Assembly: GCA_910587645.1 (NCBI GenBank)
Contig: CAJUNA010000005.1
Span: 62,001 to 126,000 of the forward strand
Direction of reading: 5' to 3'
Source: an uncultured Oscillospiraceae bacterium
GTDB lineage: Bacteria; Bacillota; Clostridia; Oscillospirales; Oscillospiraceae
Length of the DNA stretch: 64,000 nucleotides
Made by a program: the position numbers and the translations under genes. Numbering within the stretch: position 1 is the first letter of the stretch; every line of letters begins with the position of its first letter. Below are positions 26,116 to 34,049 of the stretch, piece by piece. The notes beneath the pieces were generated by a model. The model worked only from the letters and a program-made list of their open reading frames with translations. It searched no databases and was not told the DNA's origin.

Positions 26116-27133
26116 AGCGCACCTCCCAATATCCTACCGCCGCCGCCACGGTTACACCGTGCCCAGCGGCCTTTTTTACCGTTAACTGTCCGCCATGTAC
26201 TGCCGCCGCCCGTTCGCAGACGTTGTCCACGCCAGTGACGCCCCGTACGAAATCTGAAGAAGCAAATATCCCCGGAACCGCTTGCAGCGCCGGGGCGGAA
26301 TACCATTCCAGAGGCCAGTCCCGTTCCCGGCAGAAGGAGAGCAGCCCAGGCTCGTCCTTTTTCAATTCAATAGTTGCCACCGCCTTTACCGCCGCCGGAT
26401 GGATACCCGATTGTTCCAGCACTTCGTCCACCAGGGCCGCGATGGCTGCGGCCTCCGTCCCCCTCCGGCATCCGATGCCCAGCCGGACCACCGGCGGCAC
26501 CAGCAGCAGGGTGCGGGAAAAAGGCCTTTTCCGTTTCCAGGAAACGCAGATCCCCACCGGGCCTGTATCCCCCACCGCGATGCCGGAGGGCAATCTGCCG
26601 GTGATGGGGAAATCGCTCGCCAATGGCACGGTTCCCTCTAAAATCGCGGCGGAGACCGCTTTTGCGGCTTTGATATCATCAATGAACAGCCCGTTTTCCG
26701 CCGCCCAAGCATCCACGGAGAACCTGCCATTGATATCGGTGGCGGTGGTTACCGCCGCCGCCGCGCCCAGCGCCGCCGCCAGCTTTTCCGCCAGGGCGTT
26801 AGCCCCGCCGATATGCCCGGAGAGCAGCGGGATCACAAACCGCGCCAGCTCGTCCACCGACAGCACGGCGGGGTCGGACTGTTTGTCTTGCAGATGGGGC
26901 GCCACAGCCCGCACCGCGATGCCGCAGGCGCCCACAAACACCATGGCGTCCGCCCACCGGAACACCGGCCCGCAAAATGAAGCCAGCGGGGGTTCCAGCG
27001 GCTCCCAGCCCCCGCCTGACAGCCTTTGGGGCGCAAATAGCCGCACCGCATCCTGTCCGCAGGCCAGTGCCGCCGCGCAGGCCCGGGCTGTTGTAAGCCC
27101 CTGCCTGCTGAAAGCAAAAACCGCCAGCTTCAC
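26108..27133 (-). CDS. cbiG: Cobalt-precorrin-5A hydrolase CbiG
   Basis: A 341-residue protein that opens the lactone ring and releases acetaldehyde in the anaerobic pathway. Typical blocks are VGACGIAVRAVAPHLQDKQSDPAV, LLSGHIGGAN and, in the C-terminal half, LGIGCRRGTEAAAI and ELKKDEPGLLSF. The start is GTG 27133, overlapping the cbiF stop (GTGA); the longer in-frame start would lie inside cbiF. Confidence 0.93.
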   Translation of the reverse strand: MKLAVFAFSRQGLTTARACAAALACGQDAVRLFAPQRLSGGGWEPLEPPLASFCGPVFRWADAMVFVGACGIAVRAVAPHLQDKQSDPAVLSVDELARFVIPLLSGHIGGANALAEKLAAALGAAAAVTTATDINGRFSVDAWAAENGLFIDDIKAAKAVSAAILEGTVPLASDFPITGRLPSGIAVGDTGPVGICVSWKRKRPFSRTLLLVPPVVRLGIGCRRGTEAAAIAALVDEVLEQSGIHPAAVKAVATIELKKDEPGLLSFCRERDWPLEWYSAPALQAVPGIFASSDFVRGVTGVDNVCERAAAVHGGQLTVKKAAGHGVTVAAAVGYWEVRFG

Positions 27134-27888
27134 GAATCCGTCCCCCTGCGGAACTCCGTGGAAAAGCCTGGGTCGTAAAGCTTGGAGCGCAGGTAACCGT
27201 CCCCAAGGCACTTGCCCACGATCAGCAGGGCCGTTTTGGTCAGGCCGTTGTCCTCCACAGTTTGCGCCAGCGTCCCTACGGTGCAGCGAAAGACCTTTTC
27301 CTCGGGCCAGGTGGCCTTGTAGGCTACGGCGGCGGGGGTGCCGGGGGCGTAGCCGCCGGCCAGCAGATCTTCCTGCAATTTGGCCGCCAGGCTGGTGCTC
27401 AAAAACAGGACCATGGTAGCCTGGTGGGCAGCCAGGGAGCGAATGGATTCCCGCTCCGGGACAGGAGTCCGCCCGGCGGCCCGGGTGATGATGACGGTCT
27501 GGCTGATGTCAGGCAGAGTGTACTCCGCCCGCAGGGCGGCTGCCGCGCCGCAGAAGGAACTGACCCCCGGGCAGACGTCATAGGAGATGCCTAATTTCTC
27601 CAGTTGATCGAACTGCTCCCGCACAGCCCCGTAGATGCTGGAATCCCCCGTATGCAGCCGGACGGTAGTTTTGCCCCGCCCCTCCGCTCCCTTTACCACG
27701 GAAAGCACTTGTTCCAGTGTCATCTGCGCGCTGTTATGGATCTCACAGCCTTCTTTTGTATATTGCAGCAGTTCGGGATTCACCAAGCTCCCCGCGTAGA
27801 TCACTACATCCGCTTCGCCCAGCAGCTTCGCGCCGCGCACCGTGATCAGGTCCGCCGCGCCGCTGCCGGCGCCTATAAAATGTACCAT
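27130..27888 (-). CDS. cbiF: Cobalt-precorrin-4 C11-methyltransferase CbiF
   Basis: A 252-residue tetrapyrrole methylase with VHFIGAGSGAADLITVRGAK, VIYAGSLVNPELL, RLHTGDSSIYGAVREQ and VCPGVSSFCGAAAAL, all typical of CbiF/CobM. ATG 27888 follows GAGGAGG; an earlier in-frame ATG has no such site. Confidence 0.95.
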   Translation of the reverse strand: MVHFIGAGSGAADLITVRGAKLLGEADVVIYAGSLVNPELLQYTKEGCEIHNSAQMTLEQVLSVVKGAEGRGKTTVRLHTGDSSIYGAVREQFDQLEKLGISYDVCPGVSSFCGAAAALRAEYTLPDISQTVIITRAAGRTPVPERESIRSLAAHQATMVLFLSTSLAAKLQEDLLAGGYAPGTPAAVAYKATWPEEKVFRCTVGTLAQTVEDNGLTKTALLIVGKCLGDGYLRSKLYDPGFSTEFRRGTDS

Positions 27889-27914
27889 AATGGAACCTCC
27901 TCTTAATGGGGTTT

Positions 27915-29051
27915 TCACCCGTTCTCCCGCAGCGCGGCGAGCAGTTGGCCAGCATTGGCAGTCCGGGACAGCTCGCCGTAGACCTTTGAAAAAAGTATGG
28001 CGCCGGTATCCATGCCCTCTCCCGCCTTTGCCGCCAATTGGGACGCGATCCGCCCGGTCAGCCCCGCAAAGGTTTCCGTGAAGACACCGGCCTCCCGCAG
28101 GATCCGGACCGCCTCATCGCAGGCGGCGCATTGCAGGATTTCCCCAGCTTTTCCACCGTCCAGCCCCGCCGCCGCCCCATAAGCCGCGAGAATCTCCATC
28201 CGGCAGTCACCGTACTGGGAATGGGTGTTAAACATGCCGCCCGCCAGTTTCACCAGCTTCCCCCCATGGCCTACCAGCAGCGCCCCGCGAAAGCCCAGTT
28301 CCCGGCAAAGGCTGATGGCGTCGCCGATGAAATTGGAAACTTGCACCGCCCCTTCGGGGTCGAGGCCAAGCCCGTCCCGGATATAGTCTGAGCCGTAATT
28401 TCCCGGCGTCAGCAGGGCGTATGCCGCGCCGCTCTCCCGCCGCTGGCGCAGCTCCACAGCGATGGTGTCCACCAGTGCTTTTTCGCTCATTGGCTCTACA
28501 ATGCCTGTGGTGCCTAAGATTGAAATGCCTCCGGTGATACCCAGCCGGGGATTAAAGGTCTTTTGTGCCAGGGCTTCGCCCCCAGGTACGGAGACCGTTA
28601 CCTTCAAGCCGGAAAAATCATCCGTCAGCCGTTGCATCTCCTCAACGTTCTCCCGAATCATCCGCCGGGGGACGCTGTTGATGGCTGCCGCGCCCACCGG
28701 CTGATCCAGGCCGGGCTTCGTCACCCGGCCCACCCCGGGCCCGCCATCGATCTCTATGCCTGGATTTTTCTGTCTCTCCACAGTGACAAAGACCAGGGCC
28801 CCTGTAGTGGTATCTGGGTCATCGCCGCCGTCCTTCTCAATGGCGCAGGAAACGGCGGAGCCGCCCATTTGAATCTTCAATACCGGCAGGGCCAGCCGGA
28901 TGCCCTTCGGCGTGGCCAGCTCGACCTGCTCCAGGCGGCATCCGGTGAGGAGCATATACGCTGCCGCTTTCGCCGCCGCCGCCGCGCAGGAGCCGGTGGT
29001 GTAGCCTAAGCGGAGCCGCTTTCCGCCCTTGACGGTGTATTCCTCCATCAT
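27915..29051 (-). CDS. cbiD: Cobalt-precorrin-5B C1-methyltransferase CbiD
   Basis: A 378-residue enzyme of the anaerobic pathway with RLGYTTGSCAAAAAKAAA at the start, DDPDTTTGALVFV, GPGVGRVTKPGLDQPVG and GITGGISILGTTGIVEPMS. It methylates C1. The start (ATGATG) overlaps the cbiC stop by 4 bases. Confidence 0.96.
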   Translation of the reverse strand: MMEEYTVKGGKRLRLGYTTGSCAAAAAKAAAYMLLTGCRLEQVELATPKGIRLALPVLKIQMGGSAVSCAIEKDGGDDPDTTTGALVFVTVERQKNPGIEIDGGPGVGRVTKPGLDQPVGAAAINSVPRRMIRENVEEMQRLTDDFSGLKVTVSVPGGEALAQKTFNPRLGITGGISILGTTGIVEPMSEKALVDTIAVELRQRRESGAAYALLTPGNYGSDYIRDGLGLDPEGAVQVSNFIGDAISLCRELGFRGALLVGHGGKLVKLAGGMFNTHSQYGDCRMEILAAYGAAAGLDGGKAGEILQCAACDEAVRILREAGVFTETFAGLTGRIASQLAAKAGEGMDTGAILFSKVYGELSRTANAGQLLAALRENG

Positions 29052-29671
29052 CGTTTGATCTGGTAAAGCATGGCGTTGCAGATTGCCGCAGCAACGTTGC
29101 TGCCGCCTTTCCGCCCTCTGGCGACAATATATGGGACGCCTGCGGTCATAATCTGTTCTTTGCTCTCCACCACGTTCACAAACCCCACCGGGACGCCGAT
29201 AACCAGCGCGGGATGCAGCCGTCCGGCCCGGATCAGGTCGTACAGCGCGAACAGCGCCGTAGGCGCGTTGCCGATGGCGAAAATGCAGGGCTTTTCCAGT
29301 GCCGCCGCCCGCTCCATGGAAACCGCCGCCCGGGTGGCCTCCCGGGACTTGGCCTCATCCGCCACACCGGGGTCGGACATAAAGCAGTGAACCTCGCCCC
29401 CCAGTTGGGACAAAATGGTCTTGTTGATCCCGGCCCGGGCCATTTGGGTGTCGGTCACGATGTTGCAGCCGTCCCGCAGGGAAGCGATCCCCTGAGATAC
29501 CGCGTGGGGGGAAATACAGAGATTGTCCAGGTAATCAAAATCGGCGGTGGTATGGATGACCCGCTTGATAACCAGCTCGTTTTCCGGATCGAGGATCCGG
29601 CCGTCCAGCAGTTCCGTGATGATCTCGAAGCTGCGCTTTTCAATGTCCATTGGCTTGCAAATTTCCGGCAT
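29048..29671 (-). CDS. cbiC: Cobalt-precorrin-8 methylmutase CbiC
   Basis: A 207-residue enzyme that moves a methyl group from C11 to C12, giving cobyrinic acid. The key motif VIKRVIHTTADFDY contains the catalytic His; later CFMSDPGVADEAK, AIGNAPTALF and VGVPVGFVNVVESK fit CbiC/CobH. ATG 29671 has GGAGAAG before it and lies inside the end of cbiA. Confidence 0.95.
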   Translation of the reverse strand: MPEICKPMDIEKRSFEIITELLDGRILDPENELVIKRVIHTTADFDYLDNLCISPHAVSQGIASLRDGCNIVTDTQMARAGINKTILSQLGGEVHCFMSDPGVADEAKSREATRAAVSMERAAALEKPCIFAIGNAPTALFALYDLIRAGRLHPALVIGVPVGFVNVVESKEQIMTAGVPYIVARGRKGGSNVAAAICNAMLYQIKR

Positions 29672-31022
29672 AACGATGCTTCTCCTTTATACAGGCGTCA
29701 TAAAAGTTCTCCGCGAAGCGGGGATTGGCATAAAAATGGAAGTGGGGAAACCCCGCGTACAGGGTTTCGGAGACGTGGGCGCAGGTCCAGGCCTGTCCGC
29801 TGGGCTTCCGGGCGGTGAAACCCTCCCCGGGGTACGCCGCATCCCAGTGATGGAACTCATGGCCGCGAACTTCCTCCCCCGGCCGGCAAAGGAGGCAGTG
29901 TTCCTGTGCACGCAGGGTTACATAGCCAAAACGGGTCAGCCTGCGGTTGTCCCAGCATGTTCCAGGCAGGAACCCCGCCATAGGACAGGAATCAATTTTT
30001 TCCGTCAGGTACATGAATCCGCCGCATTCCGCAATGCAGGGAAGGCCATTTCCCAATGCCCGCCGTACATCCCGGCGCATGGACTCATTTTGAGACAGCT
30101 CCCTGGCGTAAAGCTCCGGATAGCCGCCGCCGAGGTACAGGCCGTGAATATGTTCCGGCAGCCTTTCATCGGACAGGGGGCTGAAGGGAATCAGCTCCCC
30201 GCCCATTTTTTCCAGGAGCTGAAGGCTGTCCTCGTAATAAAAACAAAAGGCCTTATCCCGCGCAACGGCGATACGCACCGCTTCCCGCCGCTCCGGCAGG
30301 ATGGGTGTGTAGGACAACGGCGGCGCACCCCGCGCCAGATCCAGCAAACCGTCCAGGTCAATGGTTTCCTCCACTTTCTGCGCCAAGATTTGCATTTTCC
30401 CCCGCAAATCCTTTACTTCCGCGGCGGTTACAAGTCCCAGATGCCTGCTCTCTAAAACACATTCCGGGATATCCGGCAAAAATCCCAGCGGCTTAACCCT
30501 TCCACCGAACCGGCGGCGGATCTCCACCGACAGCCCTTGGTAAACGGCGGCGGAGCACCGGTTCAGGATCACACCGCAGATGTGGCTGCCGGGCTGGAAA
30601 TCCAGAAATCCGGCAATAACGGCCAGCACCGATAGCGCCGCGCCCCTGGCGGGGACAACCAGCACCACCGGCGTACCCGTCAGCTCCGCCGTTTCCCAAC
30701 TGCTGGCGCGGCTGGTGGCCAGCCCCGCCCCATCGTAAAAACCCATTGCCCCCTCAATGACGGAAATATCCCTATCCGCGCCGTTTTCGGCCAGCAGGAA
30801 TTGCATGGTATTCCGGTCAAAGAAAAACGGGTCTAAATTGGCGCTTTTGGCCCCGATGACCTGGCTGTGAAACATAGGGTCAATATAGTCCGGGCCGGAT
30901 TTAAAGGCCCCTGTCCGCAGGCCCCGGTTAACAAACGCCTGCAAGATCCCGCAGACGGCAGTCGTCTTTCCGCACCCGCTGCCGGTACCCGCCAGCAGGA
31001 TACGGTGCACGCCGGTCTCCAT
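29640..31022 (-). CDS. cbiA: Cobyrinic acid a,c-diamide synthase CbiA
   Basis: The first gene of the cbi operon. It amidates the a and c side chains of cobyrinic acid using ATP and glutamine. The 460-residue product has an N-terminal nucleotide-binding domain (ILLAGTGSGCGKTT, GPDYIDPMFH) and a C-terminal class I glutaminase domain (YLGGGYPELYA; catalytic Cys in PCIAECGGFMYL; the late His in FPHFHFYANP). ATG 31022 is preferred because the operon promoter overlaps any upstream start. Confidence 0.94.
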   Translation of the reverse strand: METGVHRILLAGTGSGCGKTTAVCGILQAFVNRGLRTGAFKSGPDYIDPMFHSQVIGAKSANLDPFFFDRNTMQFLLAENGADRDISVIEGAMGFYDGAGLATSRASSWETAELTGTPVVLVVPARGAALSVLAVIAGFLDFQPGSHICGVILNRCSAAVYQGLSVEIRRRFGGRVKPLGFLPDIPECVLESRHLGLVTAAEVKDLRGKMQILAQKVEETIDLDGLLDLARGAPPLSYTPILPERREAVRIAVARDKAFCFYYEDSLQLLEKMGGELIPFSPLSDERLPEHIHGLYLGGGYPELYARELSQNESMRRDVRRALGNGLPCIAECGGFMYLTEKIDSCPMAGFLPGTCWDNRRLTRFGYVTLRAQEHCLLCRPGEEVRGHEFHHWDAAYPGEGFTARKPSGQAWTCAHVSETLYAGFPHFHFYANPRFAENFYDACIKEKHRYAGNLQANGH

Positions 31023-31053
31023 TTCCCCGCCCTCTTTCCCTGTGGTTTTCTTC

Positions 31054-31082
31054 ATTGTACCGAGTTGTGAAAGTTTTGTCAA
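31054..31082 (-). promoter_or_regulatory. Promoter of the cbi operon
   Basis: TTGACA (31077-31082) and TACAAT (31054-31059) are 17 bases apart on the minus strand, giving a leader of only about 25 bases. There is no room for a cobalamin riboswitch between promoter and cbiA. Confidence 0.85.
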
Positions 31083-31139
31083 CTGAATATCGCCGCCCCG
31101 GTGGGACGCAGATCAGATAAAAATTAAACAATCCCCCCG

Positions 31140-31168
31140 TTGCATCATAAAGCGGGATATGCTACAAT
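31140..31168 (+). promoter_or_regulatory. Promoter of the ABC exporter-ylmH operon
   Basis: TTGCAT (31140-31145) and TACAAT (31163-31168) are 17 bases apart on the plus strand. It is divergent from the cbi promoter, 57 bases away. Confidence 0.85.
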
Positions 31169-31185
31169 AAAGAATTATGATGCAA
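31140..31185. promoter_or_regulatory. Inverted-repeat operator over the exporter promoter
   Basis: TTGCATCATAA (31140-31150) and TTATGATGCAA (31175-31185) are perfect 11-base inverted copies. One arm covers the -35, the other the likely transcription start. Arm centres are 35 bases apart. This looks like a dimeric repressor site; no regulator gene is adjacent. Confidence 0.6.
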
Positions 31186-31205
31186 TAGAAACGGAGGATC
31201 CCTTT

Positions 31206-32957
31206 ATGCAAGCCCGAGACTTCCACAGGCAGAGCCTTTTGCGCATTTTTGCCAGCTATTTCCGGCCTCATCTGGGGCTGTTTCTTCTGGATATGGCTTG
31301 TGCATTGATGATCTCTGTCATCGATTTGGCCTTTCCTTACATCTCCCGGCTCTGTATGTACGACCTAATCCCTGAGAGCCGGTATCAGGCCTTTTTCGCC
31401 GTGGTGGCAATCCTGGTGGCGGCTTACCTATTGCGGGCGGCACTGCAATACGTGGTGTGTTATTGGGGCCACACCTTTGGCGTACTGGTGGAGGCTGATA
31501 TCCGGCGGGATCTGTTCGGCCATCTGCAAACCTTGTCCTTCGGGTTCTATGATAAGAACCGGACAGGCCACCTGATGAGCCGTATGACCGCCGAGCTGTT
31601 CGACATTACCGAGCTGGCCCATCACGGCCCGGAGGACTTGTTCATCTCCGGCGTAACAGTGGTGGGCGCTATCGCTATCATGTTCACTATCCAGTGGCGG
31701 CTGGCGGTGGTGATGCTGCTGCTGGTCCCTACCTTCTTAGTAGTGGTGAACCTCAACCGCCGGAATATGATGCAGGCGTCCAAACGGGTCAAGCAGAATA
31801 TTGCCAGTATTAACGCCGACCTGGAATCCAGCATTTCCGGAATGCGTACCGCCAAGGCATTTTCTAATGAAACTGCGGAAAATAAGAAGTTTTTAGACTC
31901 CAATGAACGGTTCAAGACCTCTAAAAAAGAGCGGTATAAGGCTATGGCCTGGTTTATGTGCTCTATGGAGTTCTTCATGTGCATTATGCCTGTGGCAGTG
32001 ATTGCCGTAGGCGGATGGCTGATTATGGACGGGAAGATGAATTATATCGACCTGATTACCTTTAGCCTCTACACCAGCATTTTCATCAACCCCATGCGCA
32101 AACTGTCCAACCTGTCGGAAATGCTGGTGGACGGCCTGGCGGGGCTGAGCCGGTTTGTGGAGCTGATGCGCATTGAGCCGGATTTGCAGGATAAGCCCAA
32201 CGCCGTGGAGTTAAAGGCCGTCAGTGGGCGTATTGACGTGGAGGGCGTATCCTTCTCCTATGAACGGGACGATACCGAGGTTCTTCACCACGTATCTGTC
32301 CATGTGGCGCCTGGGGATACCATCGCCGTGGTCGGCCCCTCCGGCGGCGGCAAGACCACGCTGTGCAGTTTGATTCCCCGCTTTTACGATGTGGCGGACG
32401 GCAGCATTAAAATTGACGGCCTGGACGTGCGGGACGTTACCCAGCAGAGCCTGCGGCGGAACGTGGGTGTGGTCCAGCAGGATGTGTTCCTGTTTGCCGC
32501 CAGCATTATGGAAAACATCCGTTATGGCCGGCCAGGGGCTTCCGAGGACGATGTGATCGCCGCCGCGAAACGGGCGGAAATCTACGACGACATTATGGCT
32601 ATGCCCGAAGGATTCAACACTTATGTGGGCGAACGGGGCGTACTGCTCTCCGGTGGGCAGAAGCAGCGCATTTCCATCGCACGGATTTTCTTGAAGGATC
32701 CGCCGGTGCTGATTCTGGACGAGGCCACCAGTGCCCTGGACAGCATCACCGAAGCGAAAATCCAAAAGGCCTTTGACGAACTGGCGAAAGGCCGCACTAC
32801 ACTGATTATCGCACACCGCCTGTCCACTGTGCGCGGCGCGAGCCGCATCCTGGTGATCCGGGACGGCGTCATCAGTGAGGAAGGGACACATGATGAGCTG
32901 ATCGCGAAAAACGGAGATTACGCACAGTTATATCATACGCAAAATCTACATGGATAA
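31206..32957 (+). CDS. ABC exporter, fused membrane and ATPase domains (MsbA/multidrug type)
   Basis: A 583-residue half-transporter: six membrane segments (residues ~20-320) then an ABC ATPase with Walker A GPSGGGKTT, signature LSGGQKQRI, Walker B LILDEATSALD and switch His in IAHRLSTV. Half-transporters of this type act as homodimers or heterodimers that export drugs, lipids or peptides. The start was set at ATG 31206, after GGAGG; the longer frame overlaps the promoter. It overlaps ylmH by 8 bases. Confidence 0.92.
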   Translation: MQARDFHRQSLLRIFASYFRPHLGLFLLDMACALMISVIDLAFPYISRLCMYDLIPESRYQAFFAVVAILVAAYLLRAALQYVVCYWGHTFGVLVEADIRRDLFGHLQTLSFGFYDKNRTGHLMSRMTAELFDITELAHHGPEDLFISGVTVVGAIAIMFTIQWRLAVVMLLLVPTFLVVVNLNRRNMMQASKRVKQNIASINADLESSISGMRTAKAFSNETAENKKFLDSNERFKTSKKERYKAMAWFMCSMEFFMCIMPVAVIAVGGWLIMDGKMNYIDLITFSLYTSIFINPMRKLSNLSEMLVDGLAGLSRFVELMRIEPDLQDKPNAVELKAVSGRIDVEGVSFSYERDDTEVLHHVSVHVAPGDTIAVVGPSGGGKTTLCSLIPRFYDVADGSIKIDGLDVRDVTQQSLRRNVGVVQQDVFLFAASIMENIRYGRPGASEDDVIAAAKRAEIYDDIMAMPEGFNTYVGERGVLLSGGQKQRISIARIFLKDPPVLILDEATSALDSITEAKIQKAFDELAKGRTTLIIAHRLSTVRGASRILVIRDGVISEEGTHDELIAKNGDYAQLYHTQNLHG

Positions 32958-33732
32958 ATCAAAAATTATTGCTAAAACTGCCCAGGAGCCAGAAGACCGG
33001 CTGCTGCTGGCCCGGGTCTGGGACAAGTATGAACAGGCCAGCCGTAAAAATATCCCTGCCGCGACCGCCTTCCTCTCGCCCAGGGAGCAGCAGCTAGCAA
33101 AGGCCATGCTGAACGCCGCCGGGATCCGGGAGGGGTTCGTCTTGGATGGAGGCTATGAGGAAGCGGAACGGAAAACCCTGGTCTTCCTGCCGGAGTGGGC
33201 GGAGGACGGGGCGGATCAGCTATCCTACCTGCGGGCCGCTTTCCACGGCGCGGAAAGTTTGACCCATCGGGATATTTTGGGGAGCCTGATGGGATTGGGC
33301 GTGGCCCGGGAACGGGTGGGGGATATCCTGGTATCGCCCCACAGCGCGGATATCATTGCCGCACCCAGCCTGCGGGATTTTTTCCTGCGGGAGTGGGGAC
33401 AGGCCGGACGGGTCAGGCTGACGGTTACAGAGATTGAGCGGTCCGCGCTGTGCGTCCCCCAGGCACAGGTGAAGGCCCTGCGGGACACGGTGTCCTCCCT
33501 GCGGCTGGACGCGGTGGTGTCTGCCGCGTTCTCCATGAGCCGGGGCAGGGCTGCGGAATGGATTGCCGCGGGGAAGGTGAACCTGGATCATGTGCCATGC
33601 TTGAAACCGGACAAGATGGTGGGACAGGGCGCCGTGCTTACCGTGCGGGGGCTGGGAAAAGCAAAATTGGCAGAGGTTGGGGGCTTGACAAAAAAAGGCC
33701 GGACCGGCATTATGATAGAAAGATATATCTGA
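32950..33732 (+). CDS. ylmH: YlmH-like S4-domain RNA-binding protein
   Basis: A 260-residue protein with an N-terminal YlmH part (FLSPREQQLAKAML, HRDILGSLMGLGVARERVGDILV) and a C-terminal S4 domain (LDAVVSAAFSMSRGRAAEWIAAGKVNLDH). YlmH binds the large ribosomal subunit and helps rescue stalled nascent chains. It usually sits in the ylm/div cluster near ftsZ; here it is coupled to an ABC exporter. Confidence 0.9.
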   Translation: MDKSKIIAKTAQEPEDRLLLARVWDKYEQASRKNIPAATAFLSPREQQLAKAMLNAAGIREGFVLDGGYEEAERKTLVFLPEWAEDGADQLSYLRAAFHGAESLTHRDILGSLMGLGVARERVGDILVSPHSADIIAAPSLRDFFLREWGQAGRVRLTVTEIERSALCVPQAQVKALRDTVSSLRLDAVVSAAFSMSRGRAAEWIAAGKVNLDHVPCLKPDKMVGQGAVLTVRGLGKAKLAEVGGLTKKGRTGIMIERYI

Positions 33733-33839
33733 TTATTTCACAAAATGCTTCGCGTCTTTTCTGAGAATAAGGCCGGAACCGGCACGTGAATCGCTTTTCC
33801 GGCGCACACGCCGCGCAGGAGGCAGAAGGAGGTTGTTCC

Positions 33840-34049
33840 ATGGAACAAAAAAAGATCGACCGTATTAACGAATTGGCCCGGATAGCTAAAAGCAGGCCGC
33901 TGACGGAGACGGAAACCAGAGAGCGGGACCTCCTGCGGCGGGAGTATATCGACTCCGTGGTGGGCAGCCTCAAGGGGCAGCTAGACAACACCTATATCGT
34001 GGACAGCCAGGGCAATCGGACTAAGCTCCGGAAAAAGGAGGGCAAATAA
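33840..34049 (+). CDS. DUF896 family protein
   Basis: A 69-residue, highly charged helical protein with the DUF896 (YnzC-like) pattern: KIDRINELARIAKSRPLTETE, then RDLLRREYIDSVVGSLKGQLDN. Bacillus homologues are small cytoplasmic proteins, one of them under SOS control. AGGAGG precedes ATG 33840. The next gene starts on the base after the stop. Confidence 0.88.
   Translation: MEQKKIDRINELARIAKSRPLTETETRERDLLRREYIDSVVGSLKGQLDNTYIVDSQGNRTKLRKKEGK

Noticed and set aside
31023..31205. Cobalamin riboswitch before cbiA, or a replication origin at the strand switch.
   Set aside because: The cbi promoter leaves a leader of only ~25 bases, and no adenosylcobalamin-box or DnaA-box sequence was seen in the gap.
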